From assembly GCA_037134755.1 (NCBI GenBank), contig JBAXLO010000038.1, positions 1-28,083 on the forward strand: a stretch of 28,083 bases of DNA, given 5' to 3'. The stretch comes from JBAXLO01 sp037134755. Lineage in GTDB: Bacteria > Bacteroidota > Bacteroidia > Bacteroidales > JACABE01. Both the position numbers and the translations under genes were made by a program. This document shows, in pieces, positions 1-8,300 of the stretch. The notes below the pieces were generated by a model. That model ran no database searches, was not told where the DNA came from, and saw nothing but the letters and a program-made list of their open reading frames with translations. Within the stretch, counting starts at the first letter, position 1. Each line of letters starts with the position of its first letter.

Positions 1-67
1 GGTAGACGCGTTGGTCTCAAAAACCAATGAGGTAACACTCGTGCCGGTTCGATTCCGGCTCAGGGTA
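1..67 (+). tRNA. tRNA-Leu (CAA anticodon), 5' end outside the window
   Basis: The anticodon arm is a TTGGT stem, a CTCAAAA loop and an ACCAA stem, which puts anticodon CAA in the loop. A variable arm follows. The T arm has stem GCCGG at 43-47 and CCGGC at 55-59 around loop TTCGATT. The 3' acceptor strand ends at 66, with discriminator A at 67. The long variable region and the GGTAGACGCG of the D loop fit a class II leucine tRNA. CCA is not encoded. The acceptor 5' strand and part of the D arm lie before base 1. Confidence 0.93.
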
Positions 68-69
68 CT

Positions 70-107
70 AAAGCTCTTTCTTCTTTTAAAGTTGAAAGAG
101 CTTTTTT
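70..107 (+). terminator. Intrinsic terminator after tRNA-Leu
   Basis: An 11-bp inverted repeat has arms at 70-80 and 94-104 (AAAGCTCTTTC and its complement). The 3' arm runs into a T tract. It starts three bases after the tRNA discriminator, so it ends the tRNA transcript. Confidence 0.85.
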
Positions 108-166
108 ATTTACTCCAATCAATATCAATACTTAATATTTATATTCCTATATTAATAACTTTTAGG

Positions 167-193
167 TTGAAAAACTTAATAGTTCTATTTTTG
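167..193 (+). promoter_or_regulatory. Putative Bacteroidota-type promoter for the glutathione peroxidase gene
   Basis: TATTTTTG at 186-193 matches the TAnnTTTG -7 element. A TTG at 167-169 lies 16 bases upstream and could be the -33 element. The start codon is 30 bases further on. Assigned by motif match only. Confidence 0.4.
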
Positions 194-222
194 TTAATAA
201 ATCTAATTTAAATAAAGTAATA

Positions 223-768
223 ATGAAAATCAAATTAATAATAATAGCGTTAATTATGAGTGCTTTTAGTAGTTTTGCTCAGTCTAAAATAAATTTATAT
301 AGTTTTAAGGTTACTGATATTGAAGGAAAACAATTCGATCTTGCTAATTTAAAAGGCAAAAAAGTGCTGGTTGTTAATACAGCATCTAAATGTGGTTTGA
401 CTCCTCAATACAAACAATTAGAGGAACTTTACAAGACTTATGGTGGTGATAAATTTGTTATCATTGGCTTTCCTGCCAATAATTTCTTAAGTCAGGAACC
501 GGGTACAGATAAGGAAATTAAATCTTTTTGTGAGAAAAACTATGGAGTTACTTTCCCGATGATGTCTAAAATATCTGTAAAAGGTGACGACATGCATCAA
601 TTGTATAAATGGCTTACTCAAAAGAGTATAAATGGTGTGATGGATGCTCCTATTGAATGGAATTTTCAGAAATTTATGATAGATGAAAAGGGCGACCTTG
701 TAGGAATGGTTTCTCCAAGAGAAAAACCTGATTGCGATAAGATTGTAAATTGGATAAAAGGTAAATAA
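223..768 (+). CDS. Glutathione peroxidase family protein (thioredoxin-type, exported)
   Basis: A thiol peroxidase that reduces hydrogen peroxide or lipid hydroperoxides. Residues 1-19 form a hydrophobic signal peptide ending FAQ, so it should act in the periplasm. The thioredoxin-fold core has the peroxidatic cysteine C57 in NTASKCGLTPQY, the FPANNF segment at 83-88, the second cysteine C103 in SFCEKNYGVTFP, and W146-N147 in the WNF motif. C103 sits where the resolving cysteine of yeast Gpx3-type enzymes lies, so a thioredoxin-dependent two-Cys mechanism is likely, without selenium or glutathione. The usual FPCNQF segment is altered: Cys is Ala, and the catalytic Gln position is Asn (N87). 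The length of 181 aa is normal once the signal peptide is counted. It is a single-gene unit, convergent with pfkA. Confidence 0.9.
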   Translation: MKIKLIIIALIMSAFSSFAQSKINLYSFKVTDIEGKQFDLANLKGKKVLVVNTASKCGLTPQYKQLEELYKTYGGDKFVIIGFPANNFLSQEPGTDKEIKSFCEKNYGVTFPMMSKISVKGDDMHQLYKWLTQKSINGVMDAPIEWNFQKFMIDEKGDLVGMVSPREKPDCDKIVNWIKGK

Positions 769-785
769 TACCTTTCCAACAATAA

Positions 786-836
786 AAAACCCAAACAGTT
801 TTATTACAATAAATATAATAAAACTGTTTGGGTTTT
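786..836. terminator. Bidirectional intrinsic terminator between gpx and pfkA
   Basis: A perfect 21-bp inverted repeat has arms at 786-806 and 816-836 and a 9-base loop. A-rich and T-rich edges on both sides give a T tract on either strand. It lies between the stops of two convergent genes and can serve both. Confidence 0.9.
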
Positions 837-849
837 GTTTTATAATGCA

Positions 850-1947
850 TTAATCACCAAAGGATATACCCACACCCTTTGCTGTTTTCACCAAAACTCC
901 ATCCATATTTACATTATTCGGTCTGTTGATAACTTCAGTAAACGGAACCGAAATAATTTGTGCTTCGCGATAAGCAACCATTTCTCCGAATTTCTTTTCC
1001 AATACCATTTCAAAAGCTCTAACACCAAATTCGGTAGCCAAAACTCTATCGAAAGCCATCGGAATTCCACCTCTTTGTAAATGACCAAGTACCGTAACTC
1101 TGATGTCAGCTTCAACGCCTGCTTTAATCAAATCAGATCTTAATTTTTCGCCTACACCACCTAAACGTACATGCTCATTACCAATCTCATGTGTCATTTC
1201 GCCCGTAACTTGTCCTCCGACAGCCCTGGCACCTTCTGCGATGATGATATTACAAAATCCTCTATCCTTTTTATATCGTGCGTGAATCTTTTCAATCACT
1301 TTATTGATGTCGTAAGGCATTTCAGGAATCAAGCAAACCTCTGCGCCACCGGCTATTGCCGTATTTAAAGCTATCCAACCTGCATCCCTGCCCATCAATT
1401 CCAATATAAATACGCGGTTATGACTTGCGGCAGTCGTAACAAGTTTATCCAGAGCCTCGGTAGCTATTTGCACAGCCGTTTGAAACCCAAAAGTAAAGTC
1501 CGTAGCTATTAAATCATTGTCAATAGTTTTTGGGACACCAATAATATTTAGTCCTTTTTCGTAAAGTTTTTGTGAGATACGTTGCGAACCATCTCCGCCT
1601 ATGTTAATAACCGCATCAATACCCATATATGAAAGTTTACGGATCAATTCATCCGATCTGTCCACAGTCGTCCAACTTCCGTCATAGTTTTTAACCGGCC
1701 ATGCAAATGGTCCACCTTTATTTACGGTGCCGATTATCGTTCCGCCCTGAACATGAATGCCTGCGACTCTCTTTTCATCCAGTATTTCAACCTCGGTGGG
1801 TTCTTTGAGAACGCCATTAAATGATTCGATACTTCCAACAATTTCCCAGTCTCTTTCCTGAGAAGCTCTTTTTACAATTGCCCTTATCACAGCGTTTAAC
1901 CCAGGGCAATCGCCCCCGCCGGTAAGCACTAATACACGATTTGTCAT
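850..1947 (-). CDS. pfkA: 6-phosphofructokinase
   Basis: Phosphorylates fructose 6-phosphate to fructose 1,6-bisphosphate, the committed step of glycolysis, in the cytosol. Counting from the start chosen here (365 aa): a nucleotide-binding glycine loop TGGGDCPGLNAV at 9-20, GGDGS at 117-121, PKTIDND at 139-145 with the catalytic Asp D143, and MGRDAGW near 185. The open frame continues 20 codons upstream, but ATG at 1947 gives the canonical MTNRVLVLTGG N-terminus. A TAnnTTTG element at 1966-1973 would also place transcription start downstream of the longer start. Gly at the GGDG position points to ATP as donor, while Lys in PKTIDND is the residue usual in PPi-dependent enzymes. The phosphoryl donor is therefore not settled by sequence. 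Confidence 0.95.
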   Translation of the reverse strand: MTNRVLVLTGGGDCPGLNAVIRAIVKRASQERDWEIVGSIESFNGVLKEPTEVEILDEKRVAGIHVQGGTIIGTVNKGGPFAWPVKNYDGSWTTVDRSDELIRKLSYMGIDAVINIGGDGSQRISQKLYEKGLNIIGVPKTIDNDLIATDFTFGFQTAVQIATEALDKLVTTAASHNRVFILELMGRDAGWIALNTAIAGGAEVCLIPEMPYDINKVIEKIHARYKKDRGFCNIIIAEGARAVGGQVTGEMTHEIGNEHVRLGGVGEKLRSDLIKAGVEADIRVTVLGHLQRGGIPMAFDRVLATEFGVRAFEMVLEKKFGEMVAYREAQIISVPFTEVINRPNNVNMDGVLVKTAKGVGISFGD

Positions 1948-1965
1948 AGTTTGTTTATTTGGCTG

Positions 1966-1973
1966 CAAAGTTA
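1966..1973 (-). promoter_or_regulatory. Putative -7 element of the pfkA promoter
   Basis: On the minus strand this reads TAACTTTG, a match to TAnnTTTG, 18 bases before the chosen ATG. No clear -33 TTTG was found at the expected distance. Confidence 0.45.
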
Positions 1974-2132
1974 CGCAAATTCCCATTCTTTTTATAACTC
2001 TCACCAATTAATTTCTTAACAAAACGTTAAACATCTGAATATCCATCAACGAAATTTTTATACTCAAAAAAGTACTTTTTTTAATGTTTATATGTCTTTT
2101 ATTGATATGTTTTTTTATTATTATATTAATGA

Positions 2133-2167
2133 TTTTTATTATGATGAAGATAAATTTATCATAACAA
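2133..2167. repeat. 35-bp direct repeat, copy 1
   Basis: Identical over 35 bases to 2448-2482. It contains the perfect 12-bp palindrome GATAAATTTATC. The function is unknown. Confidence 0.8.
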
Positions 2168-2255
2168 AAGAAATTTTATTTTAAAACAATCCTAATTCCT
2201 GTCAGATTTTTCATCCTGAAAGGTTTAAATCTAAAAACATTGCGTTATAACATGC

Positions 2256-2335
2256 CGTTATCGCAAACGAAATGAAGCAATCTAATTTAAATAATAGATT
2301 GCTTCGGTATGCTAAAGCAAACACTCGCAATGACG
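2256..2335. repeat. Degenerate REP-like inverted repeat
   Basis: The inner stem is GAAGCAATCTA at 2274-2284 paired with TAGATTGCTTC at 2295-2305. The outer ends, CGTTATCGCA at 2256-2265 and CGCAATGACG at 2326-2335, are imperfect complements. The same end and core words occur in the intact hairpin at 20228-20309, so this is a diverged member of the same family. Confidence 0.7.
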
Positions 2336-2378
2336 ACGAACTTAATTGTATCAATTCATAAAAAATCGCTTTCAACTT

Positions 2379-2414
2379 GAAGTACTTTAAGTATTTGAAG
2401 TACTCGAAGTACTC
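2379..2414. repeat. Four tandem 9-bp repeats (GAAGTACTT family)
   Basis: GAAGTACTT, TAAGTATTT, GAAGTACTC and GAAGTACTC follow one another without spacers. Each carries the palindromic core AGTACT or a one-base variant. Related copies lie at 10517-10534 and inside the small gene at 11600. Confidence 0.75.
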
Positions 2415-2447
2415 TTTTAATAATGATTTTAATTTTGATGATGATGT

Positions 2448-2482
2448 TTTTTATTATGATGAAGATAAATTTATCATAACAA
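2448..2482. repeat. 35-bp direct repeat, copy 2
   Basis: An exact second copy of 2133-2167, 315 bp further on, including the GATAAATTTATC palindrome. Confidence 0.8.
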
Positions 2483-2610
2483 CAGAAAAAATATCTTACC
2501 ATAATTATTATAATGGATTAAAGATTTCAAATTTTAATTTAGATAAAAATGAATTTTATTCAAAATAAGGCAAAATCTATTCAAATGATGAAGATTTGAC
2601 GATTTTTTGC

Positions 2611-2778
2611 TTGTCAGAATAGATTTCTTCATTGTCAGAATAGATTTCTTTATTGTCGAAATAGATTTCTTCATTGTCAGAATAGATTTCTTCATTGTCA
2701 GAATAGATTTTCTCATTGTCGAAATAGATTTCCTGACTGTCGAAATAGATTTCTTCATTGTCGAAATTGCCTTATCGA
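2611..2778. repeat. 21-bp tandem array 1 (seven units plus one degenerate)
   Basis: Units start at 2611, 2632, 2653, 2674, 2695, 2716 and 2737, all exactly 21 bases. A decayed eighth runs 2758-2778. Each begins TTGTC (CTGTC in one) and carries a GAAATAGATTTC-type core, a dyad with 5-bp arms around a 2-base centre; some copies have GAATAGATTTC with a C-A change before it. No spacers separate units. Frames on both strands are open through it, so I do not regard it as coding. Confidence 0.9.
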
Positions 2779-3037
2779 GGTTTCAAGCACTTAGCACTAT
2801 TATCATACCAAAATTCATTTTCATCGAAAGATAGATTATCACTATATAGCTATATTTGTGTATTCTCTATTTCTTTAGTTTTTTTCAATACCAAAGAAAA
2901 AGCATTATAAAAATAAAAAATCTAGTAAAAAAGAGAAAAATATGAAATAGCAAAATTCAATAAAGGGAGACCTAAAAGGATAAAAAAACCTTTCAGGAAA
3001 CATTGTTTTCCAAAATCACAATATCAGTAAATCACTA

Positions 3038-3057
3038 CCAGCCTGCCGGTAGGCTGG
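3038..3057. repeat. 20-bp CCGG-centred palindrome
   Basis: The sequence pairs CCAGCCT with AGGCTGG around a GCCGGT centre; the arms are complementary apart from one G-T wobble. It is GC-rich in an AT-rich setting and lies about 50 bp past the end of the three-gene operon. It could be a dispersed repeat or an imperfect terminator hairpin, but no T tract follows on the minus strand. Confidence 0.55.
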
Positions 3058-3074
3058 AATCACTAAATACTTTT

Positions 3075-3102
3075 CGTAAATCGTAATTCGTAATTCGTAA
3101 TT
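3075..3102. repeat. Four tandem heptamers (CGTAATT)
   Basis: CGTAAAT at 3075-3081 is followed by three exact CGTAATT units ending at 3102, just after the GNAT stop codon on the minus strand. Confidence 0.7.
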
Positions 3103-3106
3103 GTTT

Positions 3107-4219
3107 CTACAGGCAAGGAATATCTATATAAGGCAGATTGGTATTGATGGTATTGTTTTCCAGCTTGTTCTTATCTGTAGAAATGAGAACGATATCCGAC
3201 ACCACACGTTGGTAAAAGAAACCTTTAGTAGCTTTCAGCAAAGGGTCGTCGGCAGAGCTGCCCCATATCATATTCTGGTAGCCTTTAAGTTTATACTCCT
3301 TATAAATAGCTCTCAGCAGGGCATTCATAATGCCGGGGTCTCTATCACTTACAGCATAGTCGGTAATCACAAAATCCTTGAAACACATTCCCGCCAAGGG
3401 TAAAGGCGGCAATTGAAAAAGCATAGCCAATATGCGATGAGCTATTCGCGTAAGTCGAAACCGTTTGCCGTAATGCAGCACTCGTGTTTGCTTAAAGGAC
3501 ATGCAATCCCAGGCAGCACACACGCCACATAAGGTGCCGTTTGGGGCTGTTGCCAGATAATAATTATCGATAGTCAAGCCGGGACGATAGTCAAGATACT
3601 CCTCAAAAGTTTCCTCCTTATATACATTGCCGAACAGACGCTGCTTATGCTCGGCATTCAGCATGTTGACTATGGCCGGAACATCCTCAATAGTGGCCTT
3701 GCGGATAGCATAAGCTCGCGAAAGCTTAACAGGTAAGGTCAACAGGATGTTGCGGGAATCCAGCTGATTGATAGTGCGAGAAAACGGGATGTAAGGATAG
3801 GACGGATTGCTGTAACCTATATAACTGTGAGGGTCTTTGTTGCCCACCATCAAAATAGTGTAGCCTATGGAAGTATGATTGTAGGTTTCCTTAAAGAAGA
3901 GTTCGGAGGTCTTCCTTACAAAGTCTAACCCACGGGCATCCAGCGAAACATAGTAATCTTTAAGATGAAAAACCGTTTCGGGCAAACCGTTTACAATGGC
4001 TTGATGATAGCCCAACATACCAAAACCCTTTAAAGCCTCATGACGGAAGAAACCATAGTAATAATGAGGATGATACTTAATATTGGCAAGCCGAAAGTAG
4101 TCGGGCTGCCTGTCGAAGCATATCGTAAGATTATCAGTAGTTATAGGCGACGAACGGAGGATGTTAAGCATCTCCTCGTTATGCTTGCTTTCTATTGGTT
4201 TGATGTGATATATCCCCAT
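3107..4219 (-). CDS. GNAT-superfamily acyltransferase-like protein, third gene of the lipid-type operon
   Basis: A 370-aa protein. The second half opens with IRKATIEDVPAIVNML at about 171-186, a typical GNAT first strand and helix, and runs through a YLATAPNGTLCGVCAAW strand pair to about 345. The N-terminal half looks like a second, divergent GNAT-like unit, so a tandem arrangement is likely. GNAT enzymes move an acyl group from acyl-CoA or acyl-ACP to an amine. The substrate cannot be read from sequence. The start lies one base after the DUF3419 stop codon, which implies translational coupling and a shared pathway. An N-acylation step on an amino lipid, as OlsB-type enzymes do for ornithine lipids, is a reasonable inference only. 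There is no signal peptide or membrane segment. Confidence 0.7.
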   Translation of the reverse strand: MGIYHIKPIESKHNEEMLNILRSSPITTDNLTICFDRQPDYFRLANIKYHPHYYYGFFRHEALKGFGMLGYHQAIVNGLPETVFHLKDYYVSLDARGLDFVRKTSELFFKETYNHTSIGYTILMVGNKDPHSYIGYSNPSYPYIPFSRTINQLDSRNILLTLPVKLSRAYAIRKATIEDVPAIVNMLNAEHKQRLFGNVYKEETFEEYLDYRPGLTIDNYYLATAPNGTLCGVCAAWDCMSFKQTRVLHYGKRFRLTRIAHRILAMLFQLPPLPLAGMCFKDFVITDYAVSDRDPGIMNALLRAIYKEYKLKGYQNMIWGSSADDPLLKATKGFFYQRVVSDIVLISTDKNKLENNTINTNLPYIDIPCL

Positions 4220-4220
4220 G

Positions 4221-5303
4221 TTACTGACGAGTTAAGGGCACAATAGTATAAAAAGGATAGCGGTCGGTCTTTACTAGCTCCCTGCCTAAGTCGTAATGAA
4301 GGTTAAGCCCCTTAACTGAAGCCGGTATCTCGGGTTTTAGGTGTATATTGCGCATTACTATTTTAGCTTCCGCAGATGTTTTGTCGCTAATCAGAGCCAA
4401 TAACTTCGTCATAGCTTCCTTCGACATCCAATCGCCTATATTGGAAAGATGTATCTTGTTGAACTCCCCTTGATCAGCATTCTGTAAAGCCGTTTCAATA
4501 TCCGTTAAACGATACTCTATCTTAGTACTATTCTTAACAAAAGCAGCATGATTGCGAGGCTGAAGATATTCGGGCAGCGCTTCGGGATAAAGCACCCTGT
4601 TGAAGAAAGTATATTGCAGGTAGTAATTATTGCGAGCTAAAGTGTTGCAACAAAAGTTCCTGAACCTGTAATAAAAGAAGTCGGCAATATTATGAGTGCC
4701 GCTATGGGTGAGCGCAACTGCATCAACACCACTATTCTTATAGAGCCTTGGATGAAAAGCAACTTTAAAGATAACTTTTACAAGGATGCCGCTAATACGC
4801 GTATCGAAAAGCAATTGCTGTTCTTCGATAGTATTGCAATTGAACAATCTGTAGAAGTTCTTCTTCCCTATCACCATCCTTCCAACCCCCGCAACCTTAC
4901 TTATATACCTCTCAAACCTTGCCGACTTGATAACACCCTGCTCAATTGAATTGGTATTGGCATCCCAAAACAAGCGGTCGTCATCAGTAAGCAAAGGGCT
5001 TATAGCTTGTGTAAACAGTTCCAGACGTTGGTGAGCCGGCATAGGCATAAAGCCAAGAAAAGCAGCAGCTTTCAGAGACTCCATAGCCGTAGCAGCAAAC
5101 TGTTTGATACGGCAAAGCCTAAGTTGATTGATAGAAATATCCACTGCCACAATGTTTAGCTCCTCAAGAGCAGCCATATTCAAAGGGATTTCACCGGCAC
5201 TGGCAATACAGAGCAAGTTGTCACCCTGCTTTATATCCAATGCCTTGTACTCGCTAAGGACATCTTCCTGTGAAACTCCGAAATCATACAGCACGCTCTT
5301 CAT
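4221..5303 (-). CDS. DUF3419 / BtaA-like SAM 3-amino-3-carboxypropyl transferase
   Basis: Belongs to the BtaA-like family. BtaA moves the 3-amino-3-carboxypropyl group of S-adenosylmethionine to diacylglycerol, giving the homoserine ether head group of betaine lipids. Visible here: the SAM-binding loop CIASAGEIPLN at 32-42, the acidic strand end IVAVDIS at 51-57, the family segment FWDANTNSIEQG at 112-123 followed by FERYISK, and LSNIGDWMS late in the protein. The length of 360 aa is near normal. No BtaB-type N-methyltransferase lies nearby, so the product is probably not a trimethylated betaine lipid. Its start is 6 bp after the stop of the large fusion gene and its stop is 1 bp before the GNAT gene. 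The acceptor is unknown; it may be a lipid made by its neighbour. Confidence 0.82.
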   Translation of the reverse strand: MKSVLYDFGVSQEDVLSEYKALDIKQGDNLLCIASAGEIPLNMAALEELNIVAVDISINQLRLCRIKQFAATAMESLKAAAFLGFMPMPAHQRLELFTQAISPLLTDDDRLFWDANTNSIEQGVIKSARFERYISKVAGVGRMVIGKKNFYRLFNCNTIEEQQLLFDTRISGILVKVIFKVAFHPRLYKNSGVDAVALTHSGTHNIADFFYYRFRNFCCNTLARNNYYLQYTFFNRVLYPEALPEYLQPRNHAAFVKNSTKIEYRLTDIETALQNADQGEFNKIHLSNIGDWMSKEAMTKLLALISDKTSAEAKIVMRNIHLKPEIPASVKGLNLHYDLGRELVKTDRYPFYTIVPLTRQ

Positions 5304-5309
5304 GTGATA

Positions 5310-8300
5310 TTATTTAGCAGATTTATAACTCTGTACAGTATTGATATTATGAAAGAAACCATACTTACTTGCAAGCCTAGTAATCTCTTTAACTGCCTCG
5401 GGAGTAATCTTACCTTTTAAAGGCCCTGCATAGTTCTCTAAAGCTAAAAGAATACCCTCGCCGGCACAACAAAACACAGTACCGGCCTGAGAGAAAGAGC
5501 TTATAACAGCATCTTTGTCTTCTACTAAACTAACATAAGCAGAAAAAGGCAGAACCGTAACATTAGGCAAGGTCGTCACCTCATCGCTAACCGCCGTAGG
5601 GATAGACAAATCGGAGATAAGTACAGGCTTGTCGTGAGCTATATGATGCTTAAAGATAATAGGATCGTTGGTGTTGCTACAAATAACGATAACATCCGCA
5701 TCCTTAACCTCAAACAGATTATCGGTCCTCCTCACATTAATCTTATCGTTCTTATCTTTCAATATCTCGTTAATCAGTTCAATATCCCTTTTCTCAGTAC
5801 GAGAAACCAGTAGAAGCTCCGAGCAGATGTCGTCCTTTTCGTATAGTATCTTGGTGATTATCTTGCCTATATTACCTGTGGAGCCAATGATTGCTATAGT
5901 ATTAGGCTTGTTGAATTCAGGCTTCTTCCTAATGAACTGTTCCAGATGCATCAAACCGGAAGCCGCAGTAAGAGTGTTGCCCGTAATGATACGCGCCCCA
6001 TTTGACTCGACTAATGATAAACCATTGTTGGTGAGAATAGAAGTATAGCCTCCAAGACTGATAATCTGTGCTCCCTGAGACGAGAGAAGATCAACAGCAT
6101 CCTGAATCTTAGATACAATATGGCGGCGTTGCCCAGACTTATGTAAGTACTCAAGTTCGGCAGAATCAACAGGGATAATATAGAAAGAGAAGTGCACTTT
6201 GTTATTAAAAAGATTGAGGTCGGTAACCTGCATAGGCTTCATCTCAAGCAGTATCTGCATCCTGTTAAAGAGGATTCGAAGACCGGTATCAGACGCTCTA
6301 CACAAATCATTCTCAAGCATTCGTATCTCCTTTAATCCAAGAACATAATGAGCTATAAAAGCAACTTTAACAGCACCTTCTTTGGCAGTTGCCAGCACAG
6401 GATCAAAGAAATAAGCAGGCATTGTAGCTTCCTGCTTCTCGTCAAAGGGATCATTATCCATCAAAAAGGTCAGCAAATCATAAGTATGCTGGTCTTTTAA
6501 CAGCTGGCACAGCTCAGCAAATGCATTACATAACTTGTCGGTTTCTTGTTTGCTAATATATGCTGAAGGCTCTATCCTTAAGGCATTAGGAGTAGATAAT
6601 GTAGGAAGTATCCTTATCTGATGCTTATTCAAAAACCATGCTCCAAATAGGTAGCCTGCTTTCTCATGTTGAAAAAGCACCCTTAAGAACTTATTATTAC
6701 TTGAATGAGGATTAAAATAGATAGCATGCATCAGCCCCTTGCCTTGTATATCACTTATTATGGTAGGATACTTATCTCTTACAGCAGTAAGCTGTTGCTG
6801 CAAATAAGCACCGGCTTCCGTTACCCTTTTATTGATCTTATCATCCTCAATTATCCCCAATGATTTAAGAGCAACATGTGCAGCCAGTTCACCATTACTA
6901 AAGGTAGATACATAGTTCTCACTAAAATCATAACAGAAACGAGTACTGTCAATCATAACGGCTGCAATCTTTTCCATGCCACCACCAAGAGCTTTGCCAA
7001 AGAGATAGTAATGCGCTTTATTATTCTCAGGAATGTTGCCCGAACGCCCAAGCCCGCATTGTATCTCATCAGATATCAAAGGAAACTCATAAGAAGAAAG
7101 CTGTTTAAGAAAGTCTTTATTGACTTCCCTTACACCACCCTCACCTAACAGAGGCTCAACCATTGCCGCAATAATTGTACTTACTTTAGAAGGTATCAGT
7201 TTCAGAAAGCCATTCTCACTAGTAATCCTATTAATAGTTATCTTTGAATCCTGTATATGAGCATCCAGTTTGTCTTGCCAATCAGCCTCTCTATCATCAA
7301 TAAATAAAGGATGGATATGCGTAAGCTGTTTGAAATACTTACGCTTCTTCTCATTACCAAGCAAGCTTCGTGCTCCGGTAGATTGCCCGTGATATGCCTG
7401 AGAGACACCAATAACGCTGATAACAGCACTTTCGATACTGTTCATATTGTCTTTCCAAACCTCAGCAACGTTAAGTTCTTTATCGCTACCAAATAACTGT
7501 ATCTGCTGATCGCGAAGCTTCTCCAGACGTTTCTTCCATTCAAAGTAAGCGTGATGAAGAGCTATCTCAACAGCCTCGGAGCCTGAGTTGGCAAACACAA
7601 CCTGATAACTCTTTCCTGTAGCTTTACCTATCATAAAGTTAAGCCTTTCGGCGAGAAGACCTGTGGTTTGTTGCACACTTAACTGGTTACAGATAGCAGG
7701 TTTGCCCGAGTCGACAAACTCTTTAATTGCTTCGCAAATAAGCGGATGGTTATGCCCTAATAAGTTTGTACCATAGCCACCTACAAGGTCTAATATCTCC
7801 GTTTCTTTTCCATGTATGTATGTAAACAAAGAGTCTTTAAGCCCTTTATGATAGCTATAATTAATCTTAAGAGCAGTCATCATGGTGCCAATCTGAGGGC
7901 TTACATATCTTGTATATTTATCAGTTATCTGATACAACTTATCAGTAATCTCAATACCATTAGCATCTTTTCGAGTATCGCTTAACCTATCTATTAAATC
8001 GTGATAGTTTATAGCAATCTTCTTAGCCGAAACAGTCCCTTTGCCCGTATATGGAGGCTCTTGATTAATAACAGCAATCCTGCATATATGGCGATGTTGA
8101 TATTCAAAAGCTTCTAAAGTATTAATAAGTCTGTTATTAATGCCTTCGACAATCCCTGCATACCTCTTTAGTAAAGTGCTATCTATTACCGGACCGTGAG
8201 CAATCGTTGAATCATTAATAAACAGTAAAGCAGAGATTCCAGGGAAGTTTATGATTGGATAGAACTCTGCATGAATAATTCCATTTAAGAGCTCCTTATA

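Larger units (their letters stand above)
2008..3106. other. Gene-free, repeat-rich intergenic region
   Basis: About 1.1 kb without a credible gene between the pfkA 5' end and the 3' end of the GNAT gene. It is very AT-rich. It holds a 35-bp direct repeat pair, a degenerate REP-like hairpin, a 9-bp repeat cluster, a 21-bp tandem array, a CCGG-centred palindrome and a 7-bp tandem repeat, each listed separately. Open frames over the array exist on both strands only because 21 is a multiple of three. Confidence 0.8.

Noticed and set aside
11..211. 66-codon frame at the window start
   Set aside because: It overlaps the tRNA-Leu and its terminator; hydrophobic low-complexity translation of AT-rich DNA.
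1948..2007. Longer pfkA start
   Set aside because: It adds 20 residues absent from the family and would begin upstream of the likely promoter element.
2377..2568. 63-codon frame over the 9-bp repeats
   Set aside because: Low-complexity Lys/Tyr/Asp/Asn product starting in the 9-bp repeat cluster; no family, and it overlaps a duplicated 35-bp repeat.
2611..2778. CRISPR array
   Set aside because: The units are contiguous with no unique spacers, and no cas genes lie nearby. The same holds for arrays 2 and 3.
2534..2834. Short open frames on both strands over array 1
   Set aside because: They are products of the 21-bp period, which is a multiple of three, and not genes.
6876..7148. 90-codon plus-strand frame inside the fusion gene
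   Set aside because: Antisense shadow of the aminotransferase domain with no features of its own; other such antisense frames in the window were left out for the same reason.
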